Source: Leuctra nigra | Lineage: Eukaryota; Arthropoda; Insecta; Plecoptera; Leuctridae | Length of the DNA stretch: 64,000 bases | Reading direction: 5' to 3' | Assembly: GCA_934045905.1 (NCBI GenBank) | Contig: OW203762.1 | Coordinates: 48,757,411-48,821,410, forward strand | Part shown: one piece after another, positions 38,583-49,606 of the stretch | Layout of the letters: each line of letters starts with the position of its first letter | Position numbering within the stretch: the first letter of the stretch is position 1 | Notes under the pieces: generated by a model | Seen by the model: the letters and a program-made list of their open reading frames with translations, nothing else | The model's database searches: none | What the model was told of the DNA's origin: nothing | Translations under genes and position numbers: made by a program

Positions 38583-39075
38583 ATGGATCCGTTTGGGAGA
38601 ATCTCTATAAATACATCATCAAAAGTTAGGCAGGCCCAGTTGGGAACAATAAATCCACCTTTTGCTAGGACTGTAGAATATCAGAATGGTTTTTACGCCA
38701 GAGTGGCAAAACAATACAATTCCCTCCCTACGAATGTGCGACAAGAGCTAGATTTTCAAATATTTAAAAAACAGGTTAGAATAATTTTAACTGAAGATAT
38801 GAGGGCTTTGCACTAAGAATTGTTTTATTTATGAATAATTAATTTAATCTTAACTATTTTAATCTTATACATTATGTTTCACTTCCCTTTTATAATTTTG
38901 ATACCTACCTATCTATTTTATTTGTTAGTATTAACTATTAAGTGATATTATTTGATGTATTAATTAATTATTTGTAGCTGGCAGTAGGGCACACAGTGTT
39001 ACGGGGTTCACCCTACTCCTGCTGCCAGCAAATGCACAGTGTGTGTTTGAAAATAATAAATAAAAATAAATAAAT
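38583..39075 (+). mobile_element. LINE 3' end: reverse transcriptase C-terminal fragment plus tail
   Basis: A 77-codon frame (38583-38816) ends in YNSLPTNVRQELDFQIFKK, the usual last segment of non-LTR retrotransposon ORF2 (NSLP.......F+..). It is followed by a ~240-bp 3' region with a hairpin (GGCAGTAGGGC / GCTGCCAGC area at 38980-39030) and an AATAAATAAAAATAAATAAAT tail. It is truncated at the 5' side. Confidence 0.7.
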
Positions 39076-40104
39076 TTAGAACCGGTCCAATTTTTCCTTC
39101 AACGAATTAATTATTGAATTCAATGAATTGAATGGAACACCGTGAGAGTGGTTCGAGGATTGCGCCATCTATTATACCTTGATCAGAAAAGATTGTGATT
39201 AGGTCATGTGTTACATGGCGGGGCTCTCTAGTGTCATAATAATGTCGTAACAGCGACGCTCGTCAAACTACAAACTTGCAAACTTAAAGTCAAAGTTGCA
39301 AACTCAAAGTTGCTTGCAAACTTAGGGGAGGGGAGCCTTAAGAAATCCCGATGGTACATTATATTAGTGCCACAAAATGTTAGATGAAGGAAGACTCTGA
39401 AAAGCCAGCTGAAACATACAAGAACTCCTGGGTTGAGGTTGAGAAGGGCGATCACGCCGCGCGGATTGCGTCATGGAGCCGGCAGGTATGCGATGAGTGA
39501 ATTAGGTCCAGTATAATCAGTGGTTCACGGTCCTATTGATCTGTCGCGGTATTTGTCGAGGGCGGAGACCCGCATTAGTCGGCCACACGTCTTCTAATGA
39601 GATTGCTTCATCTCCGCGATCTGTTTGATTGCTAATTGCTCCCGACCATGCGGGCCGGACCGGTGATTCCCTGACCAAACAGGACTTGCGCGTAATCGAG
39701 ACGAACTACTCGGGACAAAATCAACATTTTGCTTCGGCAATGAAGTTAGAACTTCAACCAGTCTTGATCGATAGAACAGATCCACAGTTTTCTGATCCGC
39801 CTCAAGCTCTATACTGTCAGAATAGACACTAAAAATCCCGTTTATATCAGACTTCATTACATTTATAGCAGTTTCCGATCACAGCTTAGTGTAGTAGATA
39901 CTCTCCTATTCAAAACATTTTCCGCCACCCACATGTGGCATACATGACGTGGCTTTTGCCATTCTAAACAAATAGCTCAAAAGAAAATCGCAATTTGGGC
40001 AGTTTCTCGCAGAAGCGAATTTACATCCACCTTGTTGATGTTCAATGCACGTCACGTGCGATGACCAACACCAGTCTTATCGGCTTTCCGTTTTCTTCCG
40101 AGAC
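39076..40104. other. No gene seen
   Basis: Intronic DNA. An ATTGAATTCAATGAATTGAATGG block at 39110-39135 partly mirrors 38478-38510 across the LINE, hinting that the LINE landed in an older element. Confidence 0.4.
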
Positions 40105-40258
40105 TAAGGCCCAGTTGTACAATGTCCCGATAAGTAAGATAAAGCTAACTTTAGCCAAAAGTGAACTTGAGCTGTCAGTGTTTCATTGGCTGTTGCCAAG
40201 GTTTCAACCGATAAATCCTGCCGCTAACTTTATCCGGACATTGTACAACTGGGTCTAA
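40105..40258. mobile_element. MITE-like inverted repeat
   Basis: Ends GGCCCAGTTGTACAATGTCC and its reverse complement (one to two mismatches), 154 bp in all, flanked by TAA. Confidence 0.8.
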
Positions 40259-40267
40259 GTAAAAGTA

Positions 40268-40755
40268 GAGGAGTGCCTGCTACGCGCTTCCTACGCGCTT
40301 GACACCGTGTTTGTGTCCATGGAGATAGTTTATCCTCCACTACGCTCCTGCTACGCGCTTCCTACGCGCCTAACAGCGTGTATGTGGCCTTGGAGGTAGG
40401 TTTATCCTCCGCTACGCACCTGCTACGCGCCTAACAGCGGGTTTGTTTCCATGGATGTAGATTTATCCTCCGCTACGCGCCCTCTACGCGCCTGCTACGC
40501 GCTTCCTACGCGCCTAACAGCGTGTTTGTGTCCATGGAGATAGTTTATCCTCCGCTACGCGCCTGCTACGCGCCCTCTACGCGCCTGCTACGCGCTTCCT
40601 ACGCGCCTAACAGCGTGTATGTGGCCTTGGAGGTAGGTTTATCCTCCGCTACGCACCTGCTACGCGCCTAACAGCGGGTTTGTTTCCATGGAGATAGGTT
40701 TATCCTCCTATACGCGCCTGCTACGCACCTGCTACGCGCCTAACAGCGTGTTTGT
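40268..40755. repeat. Composite minisatellite of CTACGCGCCTG motifs
   Basis: Six to seven irregular units built from runs of CTACGCGC(C/T)T followed by AACAGCGTGTTTGTGTCCAT and GGAGATAGTTTATCCTCC. The number of CTACGCGC motifs per unit varies. Confidence 0.9.
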
Positions 40756-43700
40756 GTCCACGAAGCCGCCCGACGCTGCGGTCTCGTCGAGGTGCAAACA
40801 CATGAATAATGCGGGGAAATGAAACGCCTTGGTGATTCCTCGCGAGGGCAAGTTGCTCTCTAATCATCAATATTTCACGGAGTTGTACGCCGAGCACGTC
40901 GCCCGTGAGAGGCTCAACGCCATCCATCTTGGCGCGTAGTTGACCCGTCGTCGGACTTACTGCAGTGATTCACACGCCTCCTCGCACACAAATAACATGA
41001 GATCGATCATTTGTTCAAAACTCGAGCCGAAAACTAGTTGAGCTTCCTCTATGTGGTGATAATATTCATGGCACACAGTCAAGACAGCGTGACCTGGGTT
41101 GACCTAAGCTACAGGGCAGTGTTTGCCGCTTAAAAAGTCCCATATCTTTTCAAATGGCTGTAAAAACAACAGTTGCGAGGGTGGGGGGGAGGTGATGGTC
41201 AAATAATAAAATTCGTTATTATAAGGTAGTATGGTTGTTCAGTAAGATTCGTTTAGTAACGATGCAGTCTCCACGCATACCTCTCAATTCGAACTTCGAT
41301 GCCAATTCAAGTATGAAAATGTACCCTCGCCGTACAAAGTGTATTTCTAGTAATCGTGTGAGTTCACCTCACCAACTTCGCTCGTTCCAGCAAACCCGAC
41401 GATAATAAAGCTCGACCTTTATCCACCTTTGTTGTTCGCATTGCAACTCGTCGACTTGACATCCAGACTTTTCCTCGCGATCCCGGTGAGTGGCGAATTA
41501 GCTTCGTCAGCTGCGAGGCGGCTGTTGTGACAGACAATTACCTCCTTCAACTTCTGTCTCCCGCTCGCCACCATTAGCCTCGCCCTCACACTCTAATGCC
41601 CGCCTAATGCACGGGGCCGACGCCGGAAAATTGCTTCGGAATAGATTCTATCAGTTCGAAGTTGCGCGAGCGAGGGTGATGGGCGGGGGAGGGCGAGAGA
41701 GAGCGCGGATTCTCTTATCTTCTCTAAGAGCAATTCTCAGGCAGCCGCCGCCGCTGTATCATTTTAGGGCATCACCTCAGAAAGAAAGCGAAGCAATTAT
41801 ATCGATCCTCAGCTTCTAGTGAACTTCCGGGACGTTTTTTAATATGCTCGCGAGATGCTGTATATATACAAGACTTCCTCATTCAATTTATTCCAGACAA
41901 TGTGGCTGTCAACACGAATATTACAATAAAATATCGGAGGGCGAAAGCCAGAGGTTATTCACTCCCCCCGCCCCTTCTACCCCTAAAGTTCAATATGTCG
42001 CATACTCGCCGAGTTTTTAATAAAACATCTTTTATCACCGCGCTGAGCTCTGGCAGTGAGTGTCGTAATAAACCGATAGATAGCCGCGTTACTCCAGGCT
42101 CAAGTTTTAACTACGATGCGGAACAGGGATATGCTTTATGAAGATTGAATTTTCTTGCAAAATGATAAGCCGTTGCTGGGGAGATAGAATCTGAATGCTA
42201 CCTTATAAATGATATTATGTGAAGAACGCTTTATGTACTGGAAGCAAGCGCAGATATACAAGATAGTACATGTTCTGTTGTGTTTGGAACCCTTCTGAGA
42301 ATGATGCTAAAACTTGAAAACGCTCAGTGAAACGCATTGATAAGCGAGCACCGAAACGGGCAACACCTAGAAATCCTCTTTACTGAAAACAAGCCAATGC
42401 AATTTTACAAATGAGTCCAAGGATGTCCCCCCCACCCCTCCCAGCTTAACAATGGTTATGAGAATGAGCATCTGTACTGCAAGAGTTTTTATCGCGAACA
42501 GCAAGGAATAACCGAAGCTGGTTGGCGCTAAAAGCATCTCCTGCTCCTCGCCAGGCCGCGCTGCTGACGTGTCAAGTACCTCCGAACACGTGACCCACCC
42601 ATGCCGCCACGATGTAGTGAAACTTTACGAGCCGTTGACGAGAGTCGAGATGACCGCCGTTCAGGGGGCAAAAATAGACCTTTCATGACGCGGAGAAATC
42701 AAACTATCGGCTCGCAATAAAGTCAACACGCGGGGAATATCGCGCGGCAAGGCAGTCGAGTTGAGAGCTGCTTCTTCGCTTTGCCAGGGGCGGACGGGCC
42801 GGGTGCCCAGAGCGATCACAACCGGGCCCTTTGGTGACGGGCCTTTTCCATATTTTACGAGTCTTTCAAGCTATTTTCGTATCTTCTTCTCTTTGTATAC
42901 TAGATTTTACGGAACCTTTCACTTTCACACTTTTGACGAGTCGTATCCAGTTTTCCACTGGGAAAAGTTAGATTTCAACTTGTTAAAGTTTCAGCCAAAA
43001 CTCACTTGGTTTCAAACCACGGATTTCAAGAATTGCCTGGGTCTTTCAGGCCAGTCCGCCTCCAAATTTCATCTGCAACTATGTAGATTCAGGACCGCAT
43101 CACAGTAAGAAGAACTAACTTTATCTTGTCAATTACTTCCAGGAAGAATAACAATGACGAGACAAGGGATGATTTCAACATCTTTCATACTCCTCGAGAA
43201 AGAGACGTGATTCTGCAATAACGGTTCGAGTGAAAGCATCTCGACGCTCTCCTCGCGACGTCGCGGAAGTCGGACGGGTCGACGTCGACGTGTGTCCACA
43301 GGCCGCAGAGTTCGCACGACTCTCCCATTACCGTCTAATCGAAATGGGCGTTCTGTGTCGCCCGACAGGCGGCGGCGTCGTTACGCTCGTGCAGAAGGCG
43401 CTATCGAGATCCACTAGACGTGCCGATGATTGATGTCAAGATCTTCAATACATACTTCACGCCATCAAGCGAGCGACTCCGCCTTTACACACTTTTGCCA
43501 CTCATCGGTGATTTTTTTGTTTTGTTTCACCATCTGTTCGAGCTGTATAGGCCCTCTCTAATCTAACTCAAATTTGGCAATCACAGAAACATCAATTGCA
43601 GACGGTCAACGTTTTTTAACAAAATCCTCTGATATGCTGAAAGAAATAGTCGTCATTATGTGATACCGATTTAACACCTACAAATATTTTTCGCCAAACT

Positions 43701-44060
43701 ATCAGGTATGTTCAGTCAGAAAATTTCCTAATATTGCAGGGCGAAGGAAATTATAAAGACTATAAGTCAGTTTCAGTTTGAAAGGAAGCGGATTTCGTAT
43801 AATGTGATTAGTTTTTAGGCAATACTAAAATGAGAAACAGATGAAAAGCGTCCCGACATTTGCTCTCCATCTCATATCACGTTACAGAATAGTGCTAAGC
43901 TTCACCTCGTCTTCACTTTCAGTAGGTACTTATCATTTATTATTGATTAGTAAGCTGGATTTTGTAGTCAACCATGTTATATGGACAGCCGTCAATAAAT
44001 TGATTTTCTCTTTCATGACAAAACTTACTAATTTATATTTTAAAATATTTATTTATACAT
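40756..44060. other. No gene seen; Helitron-like 3' end at 42.3 kb
   Basis: Mostly non-coding. 42316-42370 matches the terminal 55 bp of the repeats at 31398 and 50612 (AAAACGCTCAGTGAAACGC). A frame at 42761-43108 has no recognised motif. Confidence 0.5.
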
Positions 44061-44206
44061 TTAGGGCCAGTCTTTCAATATACTGCTAACTTTCAAATGG
44101 TTGATTAGGACAAGGCAACAAGTAACAACCAATGACATTCGTATAATGACTCTGTTAAGTTAATTAGGTACTTGTTTTAGCAGAATATTGAAAAACTGGA
44201 CCTTAA
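44061..44206. mobile_element. MITE-like inverted repeat
   Basis: Ends TTAGGGCCAGTCTTTCAATA and the imperfect reverse complement TATTGAAAAACTGGACCTTA, 146 bp. Loosely like the element at 40105 (AGGSCCAG start, similar size). Confidence 0.7.
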
Positions 44207-44383
44207 AATCATTAAGTTTTATCTGAAAAACTTTGTATCAGCTAATATTGCATAATAGCCTTATTGGTAATAGCTTATTTAGTCTAAGGTAATAGTTAGC
44301 GTATTTGTGAATCGATACAAAGAGGTATCTTGTGACGATACCCATATATGTATTATGTACTTGTCCACGGGATGATAATAAAA

Positions 44384-44783
44384 CCCCATAAAAAAACACT
44401 CCGTGTAAAAATACCAGCCAAGTCTCTTCAACTATAAAAAAAAATAGAAGAAATCTAAAAATTCAGCACTGAAAAGTAGTGATATCAAAAAATGAGCCAA
44501 GTCAAAACTTAATTTTAAAAACCAAAATATACTTGGCGCATCGTGTATATAAATAGTATAGAAGTATATGCCAAAAATCAAATGTACCTAAATATATATA
44601 ATATACCTATAATGCCCTTAAAAACGATGCGCCAAGTATATTTTGGTTTTTAAAATTAAGTTTTGACTTGGCTCATTTTTTGATATCACTACTTTTCAGT
44701 GCTGAATTTTTAGATTTCTTCTATTTTTTTTATAGTTGAAGAGACTTGGCTGGTATTTTTACACGGAGTGTTTTTTTATGGGG
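44384..44783. mobile_element. Long near-perfect foldback element, ~175-bp arms
   Basis: Ends CCCCATAAAAAAACACTCCG and its reverse complement. The arms stay almost identical to the GCGCCAAGTATA block near 44530/44630, with a ~90-bp AT-rich loop. Such identity suggests recent activity or gene conversion. Confidence 0.88.
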
Positions 44784-44879
44784 ATATCACTTATTTTTTT
44801 AGTTTATTTACACAACTTGTAACACACATCGGAGCAACAATGACTAAATACTTTTAAAAAATACGCTATTTCCGAATTG

Positions 44880-45420
44880 GTTAATACGAAAAATTGTGTT
44901 TGGTGCTCAATATACTTAAGCTTAAAGTGATATTCCATGAAGAATTGCGAAAGCTTCGTTCCAATCAGTCCAGCCGTTTTCGAGATATGGTATCACTTCC
45001 GGTTTTCAAAATGGCGACTGAAATAACTGCCACCTAGAATTTATTTCTATAAATGTTATGTATCATTATAAGCCTTCTGAATATGTGGTTATTGTAGTAA
45101 GAGGTCATTAAAATCTAGTTCTTCATTTTCATGACGTCATTTCCGGTTTTGGTAATAGTACATCTCTACTTTAACTATTGATATTCCATATAGACGACCG
45201 TCTGAATCATTTGGCGCTAGTTTCATTCCGATCGGTTGAGCCGTTTTCGAGATATGACGTCACTTCCGGTTTCAAAATGGCGACTACTGGATGGTTTTAT
45301 AAAAAGGCACCTCAGACGCCAAAAGTGCACATGTGGTAAAAATTTCAGATCGATCGGCTAAGCCGTTTAGGCTGTGGCGGTGATAGCGGTGTTTCCTGAT
45401 ATCATTATCATCATCATCAG
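44880..45420. repeat. Degenerate repeat region, ~130-270-bp monomers
   Basis: Two copies of GCCGTTTTCGAGATATG... TCACTTCCGGTTTTCAAAAT at 44972 and 45239, and a third weaker one near 45133. It ends with TTTCAGATCGATCGGCTAAG, which resembles the 3' part of the repeat near 32280, so both may share an ancestor. Confidence 0.55.
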
Positions 45421-45570
45421 ATAGGTTTTAAAAGGGGTGTAATTTCACTGTTTTCACGGCCCTCTAGCACGCAAATGGCATAACCTATTGTTCCCAAATT
45501 TAGTATATGGAGTGGGGTGGGCCATAGCTCGAAATTAAGATATTTCACAACAATGTGAGATTTTCCAATT

Positions 45571-45718
45571 TTATGATCCAGTAGGCCGAAAATGCCATGT
45601 TGTTGCTTACAGTAAAAGTGGTTGGTCTGCTCCTCAGTTTATTAGGCATTTACGGTATGTTGAGTGAGTGTGAGTGTACGGTACGACTTGGCTGGGTGGA
45701 GCGACCGCTCCACTAGAT
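45571..45718 (+). repeat. Dispersed repeat B, copy 1
   Basis: Shares ATGCCA...GCTTACAGTAAAAGTGG...GTACGACTTGGCTG and TGGAGCGACCGCTCCACTAG with the minus strand of 57087-57208. Followed by (ATACA)n at 45719-45732, like a retroposon tail. Confidence 0.7.
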
Positions 45719-46015
45719 ACAATACAATACAATCAAAGAGAGATAAAAACAACAACAAAGACCGGAGAACATATCAAATGTGACAAAACAGTGAAAATAC
45801 AGTATTCACAGACACAGGAAAATGCTGTAAAAGATTGTGAATGCCAACTGCATTCTCTTGAATAACATTTACATTAAGTAGTTTCCGTACAAATGTGGAG
45901 CTATATAAACTATGGAAATGATTCATCATTCGTAACTATTTTATTACACATCATCTAAACCAGCGTTTTACTCACTAAAACAATTAGATTGAGGCTGTAA
46001 ATCTGAGTCCAACAC

Positions 46016-46100
46016 ACAGCCATCACAATGATAATTATCATTTTGATGGCTGTCGATGCAGACGATGCACCAGTAAATGCAATTTTACCGGTGCATCGTC
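46016..46100. repeat. Two adjacent short hairpins
   Basis: Hairpin 1 (46016-46053) pairs ACAGCCATCACAATGATA with its complement with one mismatch and almost no loop. Hairpin 2 (46061-46100) pairs GACGATGCACC.GTAAA around a short loop. Confidence 0.7.
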
Positions 46101-46359
46101 TTGTTTTGCATAATAAATAATATTTCTGGAAGTGGTAAATAAGTGTATTTTCAACTCTAATCGAAAAACTATTTGTTTGCTGAAATATGTGGAATGCAAA
46201 ACAGTTTCAGTGCAAGTGGCAATTTAAATGCACTGGCTGAGTACCTGTGAGTTCCAAATCCCTATTGCACAGCCTGGGTATTTTAAATTGTCTCAAGTTG
46301 TCCAATAAATATGTTATTTGGAAAGTAGTTCTACATCAATTCCTCAGAGTGTCAACTTT

Positions 46360-46640
46360 TAATTGGGTTCAATACTCAGCTCATTTGGACTCACCAACGA
46401 ATAATTTGCAATAGCCATGCCTACTTTCTTTAATTCTTTCTTTGACTGAATTTCCTTTTTCTTTATCTGCTGTTCCAGTGTTTTTTTTTTAATGTATTTT
46501 AGTGTTATATCTATGTATTTAACATTGTATTTTAGTGTGTTTTGACAATGAAGTATATTCAACAATATGTATTTTATGTATTTATGTACTATATTTTAAT
46601 AGCAGAACTGCTAAAAAATAAATAAATCTATCTATCTAGA
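46360..46640 (+). repeat. Possible retroposon 3' tail with (TCTA)n
   Basis: AT-rich sequence ending AAAAAATAAATAAATCTATC and TATCTA, next to the element at 46651. A minus-strand Lys-rich frame here is compositional. Confidence 0.3.
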
Positions 46641-46650
46641 GGTCAACATT

Positions 46651-47760
46651 TTAAGGTGGCTGGATCGATCGATTTTCTGAAGTATTGGAGAGCTTTCACT
46701 AATTTATTAAGTATAAAAAACTCACGTTTATAAATTCTTTTAGCACATAATTTACTTGTATAATATACTGGGCAGTTAAAATAGACAACATTTAAATGGT
46801 ATTTATACGTTATCTTATTATTTAGAGCAGTATTACTGCCCCAAAGAAGTTAGTTTTGAATTGGATATTGAAGATTTTTCCGGATTTTTCTATAATTTTA
46901 ACAATACAGTACAATATGGCAACATCGTTCTTTGAAAATTTTGATTTGTGTGGAGCACAGCCTTCTTGACAGTCACTTCGTTCTCTGGGTAGCTGCCTGT
47001 TGACCGCCGATTCAAGCCTTTCAAGCTATGACGTCATCGGTTTCTTGCACGGCCGGGAGCGCTACTCCCGGCGGGGTGGCAATAAAATGTACTACAAGGT
47101 GTATCTTTGGTTAGTACAATTTATTGCCACCACGCCGGGAATAGCGCTCCCGGCCGTGCAGGAAACCGATGACGTCATAGCTTGAATCGGCGGTCAACAG
47201 GCAGCTACCCAGAGAACGAAGTGACTGTCAAGAAGGCTGTGGTGTGGAGTCATGATGGCTGAGGTTGCTGAGCTTACACCTAGAGTTTACTTTCATGAAA
47301 AGTCAAGGTATCTTTAGTAGGCATTTAGTACTTTTACATTTAGTACATAGTACATTTAGGCATTTAGTAGGCCTTCTAACTACCTTGAGCACTCCCGTGT
47401 TGCCAAAAGTATTTTGACTTGATTCGCAATTTGAATTGAATCGCCTATAACTTTTTATTTAGCACACGATGATATTGGTTTATATTTTTTTAATCAAAGT
47501 AAATAGATCAAAGATTCTTTCTTATATAGGTTTTTTGAAAATCTATCGGGCCAATTAAATAAAATCTTCATTTGTAGCAAATTTTTCAAACCTGCCATAA
47601 GATAACATGGGGAAAATACTTCTTTCTTATTCGCCTATCTCGAAAACTAGACACGGGAAGTATTTTATTTTTTGAAGTGTTGTTTAGGGGATATCGATGA
47701 GTGAGTACAGCAAAATTGAACACTATCTGAAAAAATGGTCGATCGACCCAGCCACCTTAA
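46651..47760. mobile_element. 1.1-kb element with TTAAGGTGGCTGG inverted ends
   Basis: Left end TTAAGGTGGCTGGATCGATC; right end, read inward, TTAAGGTGGCTGGGTCGATC. No transposase frame seen. A separate hairpin element (46956-47241) is inserted in it. TTAA at both ends would fit a piggyBac-type target, but TTAA is self-complementary and proves little. Confidence 0.65.
46956..47241. mobile_element. GC-rich hairpin element, ~130-bp arms (nested)
   Basis: Arms from CACAGCCTTCTTGACAGTCA to GCACGGCCGGGAGCGCTA... are nearly identical in inverted orientation; the main difference is an extra ~7 bases (CTTTCAAG region) in the left arm. It contains TATGACGTCATCGG in each arm, a CRE/ATF-like palindrome. 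Confidence 0.85.
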
Positions 47761-48254
47761 CAATCAAAAAGCCAGGGGCTAGATTCACAAAAAGTTTTAT
47801 CGCCTATTCCGGTAGAACTTTATTCCGTTATATAGCATTATATATACCAGCATTATTAGCAATAACTTTATTATCATGCTATTACAAGTCAATTTCTCTT
47901 TGCAAATAGGTTGTTCAATTATAATCACAAAGTTGTATTAGGACACTTTCTAATCTAATATTGTGTCATAATGAGTATCAGTCATAGCAAAGTATAATAG
48001 TGTTTTAATATTTTGTGAATTTTGTGTAGTTTTCAAAGCATGAAGGAGGTGAAGTCGCCAGCACCCGATCGATCTGTGAATTGGGATTTTCTTGTAAAAC
48101 CAGACTGTTGCGACCCCTTAGCGAGCTTAACCCAATAGCCGGCTAGGTATATCAATGGGGCATTATGTGCAAGCAGGGGACGGGAAAATAAATGACCCTT
48201 TTCCAATCCAAAGATCAGGTGCTGGCGACATTAGAAGTTAATATCTGCACTCAC

Positions 48255-48345
48255 TGTTCGTATATCCGAAGTCGTCCTCCGCTTCCTGGTCTGCTTCAAT
48301 CTCCGCCTTGGTCCGCTTCACATTGCCAGCGCTGGCTCGGTAGAT
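48255..48345 (-). CDS. PDZ scaffold exon: acidic lead-in to PDZ8-like domain
   Basis: This exon is 91 bp: 30 codons plus one base. The acceptor is ATTCTTGCTTCAG and the donor GTGAGT. It encodes IYRASAGNVKRTKAEIEADQ followed by EAEDDFGYTN. The DDFGYT motif lies in the place of EDEFGYSW before PDZ8 in human MPDZ. The last base, A, pairs with AT at the start of the exon at 17922 to make Asn, so the two are in phase across a 30.3-kb intron. Confidence 0.85.
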
Positions 48346-48481
48346 CTGAAGCAAGAATCATTGTCAACCTTGATACTCGCTTCAGTCAATGCAGATTAAA
48401 ACTACCATTTAATTAATGACGCCTTATGTTTCCAGCACTAGGATTCGGATAAAGCACCACATGCGGGAGTCAGTTCCTCAC

Positions 48482-48706
48482 CTCTTGACCTTTCTTGGTG
48501 TGGATCCGACCCTCTAGGTCTCGTACATCTTCTTCGTCATCGTCGTCGTCTTCGCTCGAAGAATACTTCTTCTCTTCCTTCTTCTCTTCCTTGATTTGTG
48601 GGTGCTGGAGTGAGGGGGGTGCAGGTGCTTTGTCTTTGTTTATTGTGTACTTTCTTGATTGTCTGGAAGCCGGTTTAGTTTCTACGGCATCAATGCTTCG
48701 TCCTTC
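48482..48706 (-). CDS. PDZ scaffold exon: charged Lys/Glu/Asp linker
   Basis: This exon is 225 bp, 75 codons, phase 0 at both ends. The acceptor is GTGTTTGCAG and the donor GTGAGG. The peptide is basic at the start (KPASRQSRKYTINKDK), then has a Lys/Glu block, a Ser/Asp/Glu run (SSSEDDDDDEED) and ends RIHTKKGQE. The acidic run just before the third PDZ resembles the Asp/Glu-rich linker before PDZ8 in human MPDZ. The Ser-Ser-Ser-Glu-Asp stretch is a plausible casein kinase 2 site (inference). It is another symmetric exon that could be alternatively spliced. Confidence 0.8.
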
Positions 48707-49606
48707 CTGCAAACACCACGTGAAAGCAATACATTACCTACTGATTAGGATATTAACGACTATAAACGTAATGTAATAATTTACTTTGATTTGTTCTTTG
48801 TAAAATTTAATTATACTTGAGAAGGTAACTCTGTGAAAACGCTGTTACTATTTGTAGTTGTAAATAAATGGTGTAGAAATATTATTGATGTAAGCAAATA
48901 GTAACTTTAAGCAGCGTTATGGTTATGGAAGTTAATTTTTAAAAAGAACTGATCAAAAGTTCAAGTTCACTAAAAATTACGGCACATCTTCGCCAGCCCA
49001 TAGGACTGGCAGCCTATAGGAATGTGAGCTTTTTAAACGTTTCTTCCCCAGCAATGACTTCAAGTTGGATACTCGCTCTACTAGCATTTCAAGTTTATTA
49101 TGTGTTTACTTATCACTTTGCACTCAGCCTGTGATAATTAATGGCATCCACTGAACCCCTTAGCAGGTCCAGAGCGATGTGTCTACGTGCAGTCACTCTT
49201 TATTATTGTTCAGCCAAATAAAATATTATATATTGTATTTTACAGGCTAAATCAAATCTTGGTAAACAGCAAAAAGGGTAAGATCAATGATGTTATATAT
49301 AATAATATCTTTGGTAATAACTAATATCTGATGACCAGCCGTCCAAGTACATTAGTCAATTTCAATTCAGATTAGTTGATTTTATTTGCTGAATTACCAG
49401 ATGAGGTAGATTGTGGTGGAGAGGGGAGGAGTGGAGAGTGGTGACAACAGGAAGATAGTGGGAATAAGACATCCGATGGAAGAGATAGAAGAGGAAGTGT
49501 ATGATGTGTCAGGACTGGACAACTGACACCAATCAGAGAAGCCCCAAGATGAAGGTGGATCTCTACTTCGCGATCCAACATTGGTTGGAAATGGGTAACA
49601 GACGTT

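Larger units (their letters stand above)
17923..48254 (-). other. 30.3-kb intron of the PDZ gene
   Basis: Bounded by donor GTGAGT at 48254-48249 and acceptor TTGCAG ending at 17923. The flanking exons match in phase (A|AT). It holds the 83-bp and 72-bp arrays, the THAP relic, the hAT-like element and most of the foldback elements. Confidence 0.8.

Noticed and set aside
42761..43108. 115-codon plus-strand frame
   Set aside because: No recognised domain, no splice signals in phase and aromatic-rich composition typical of chance frames.
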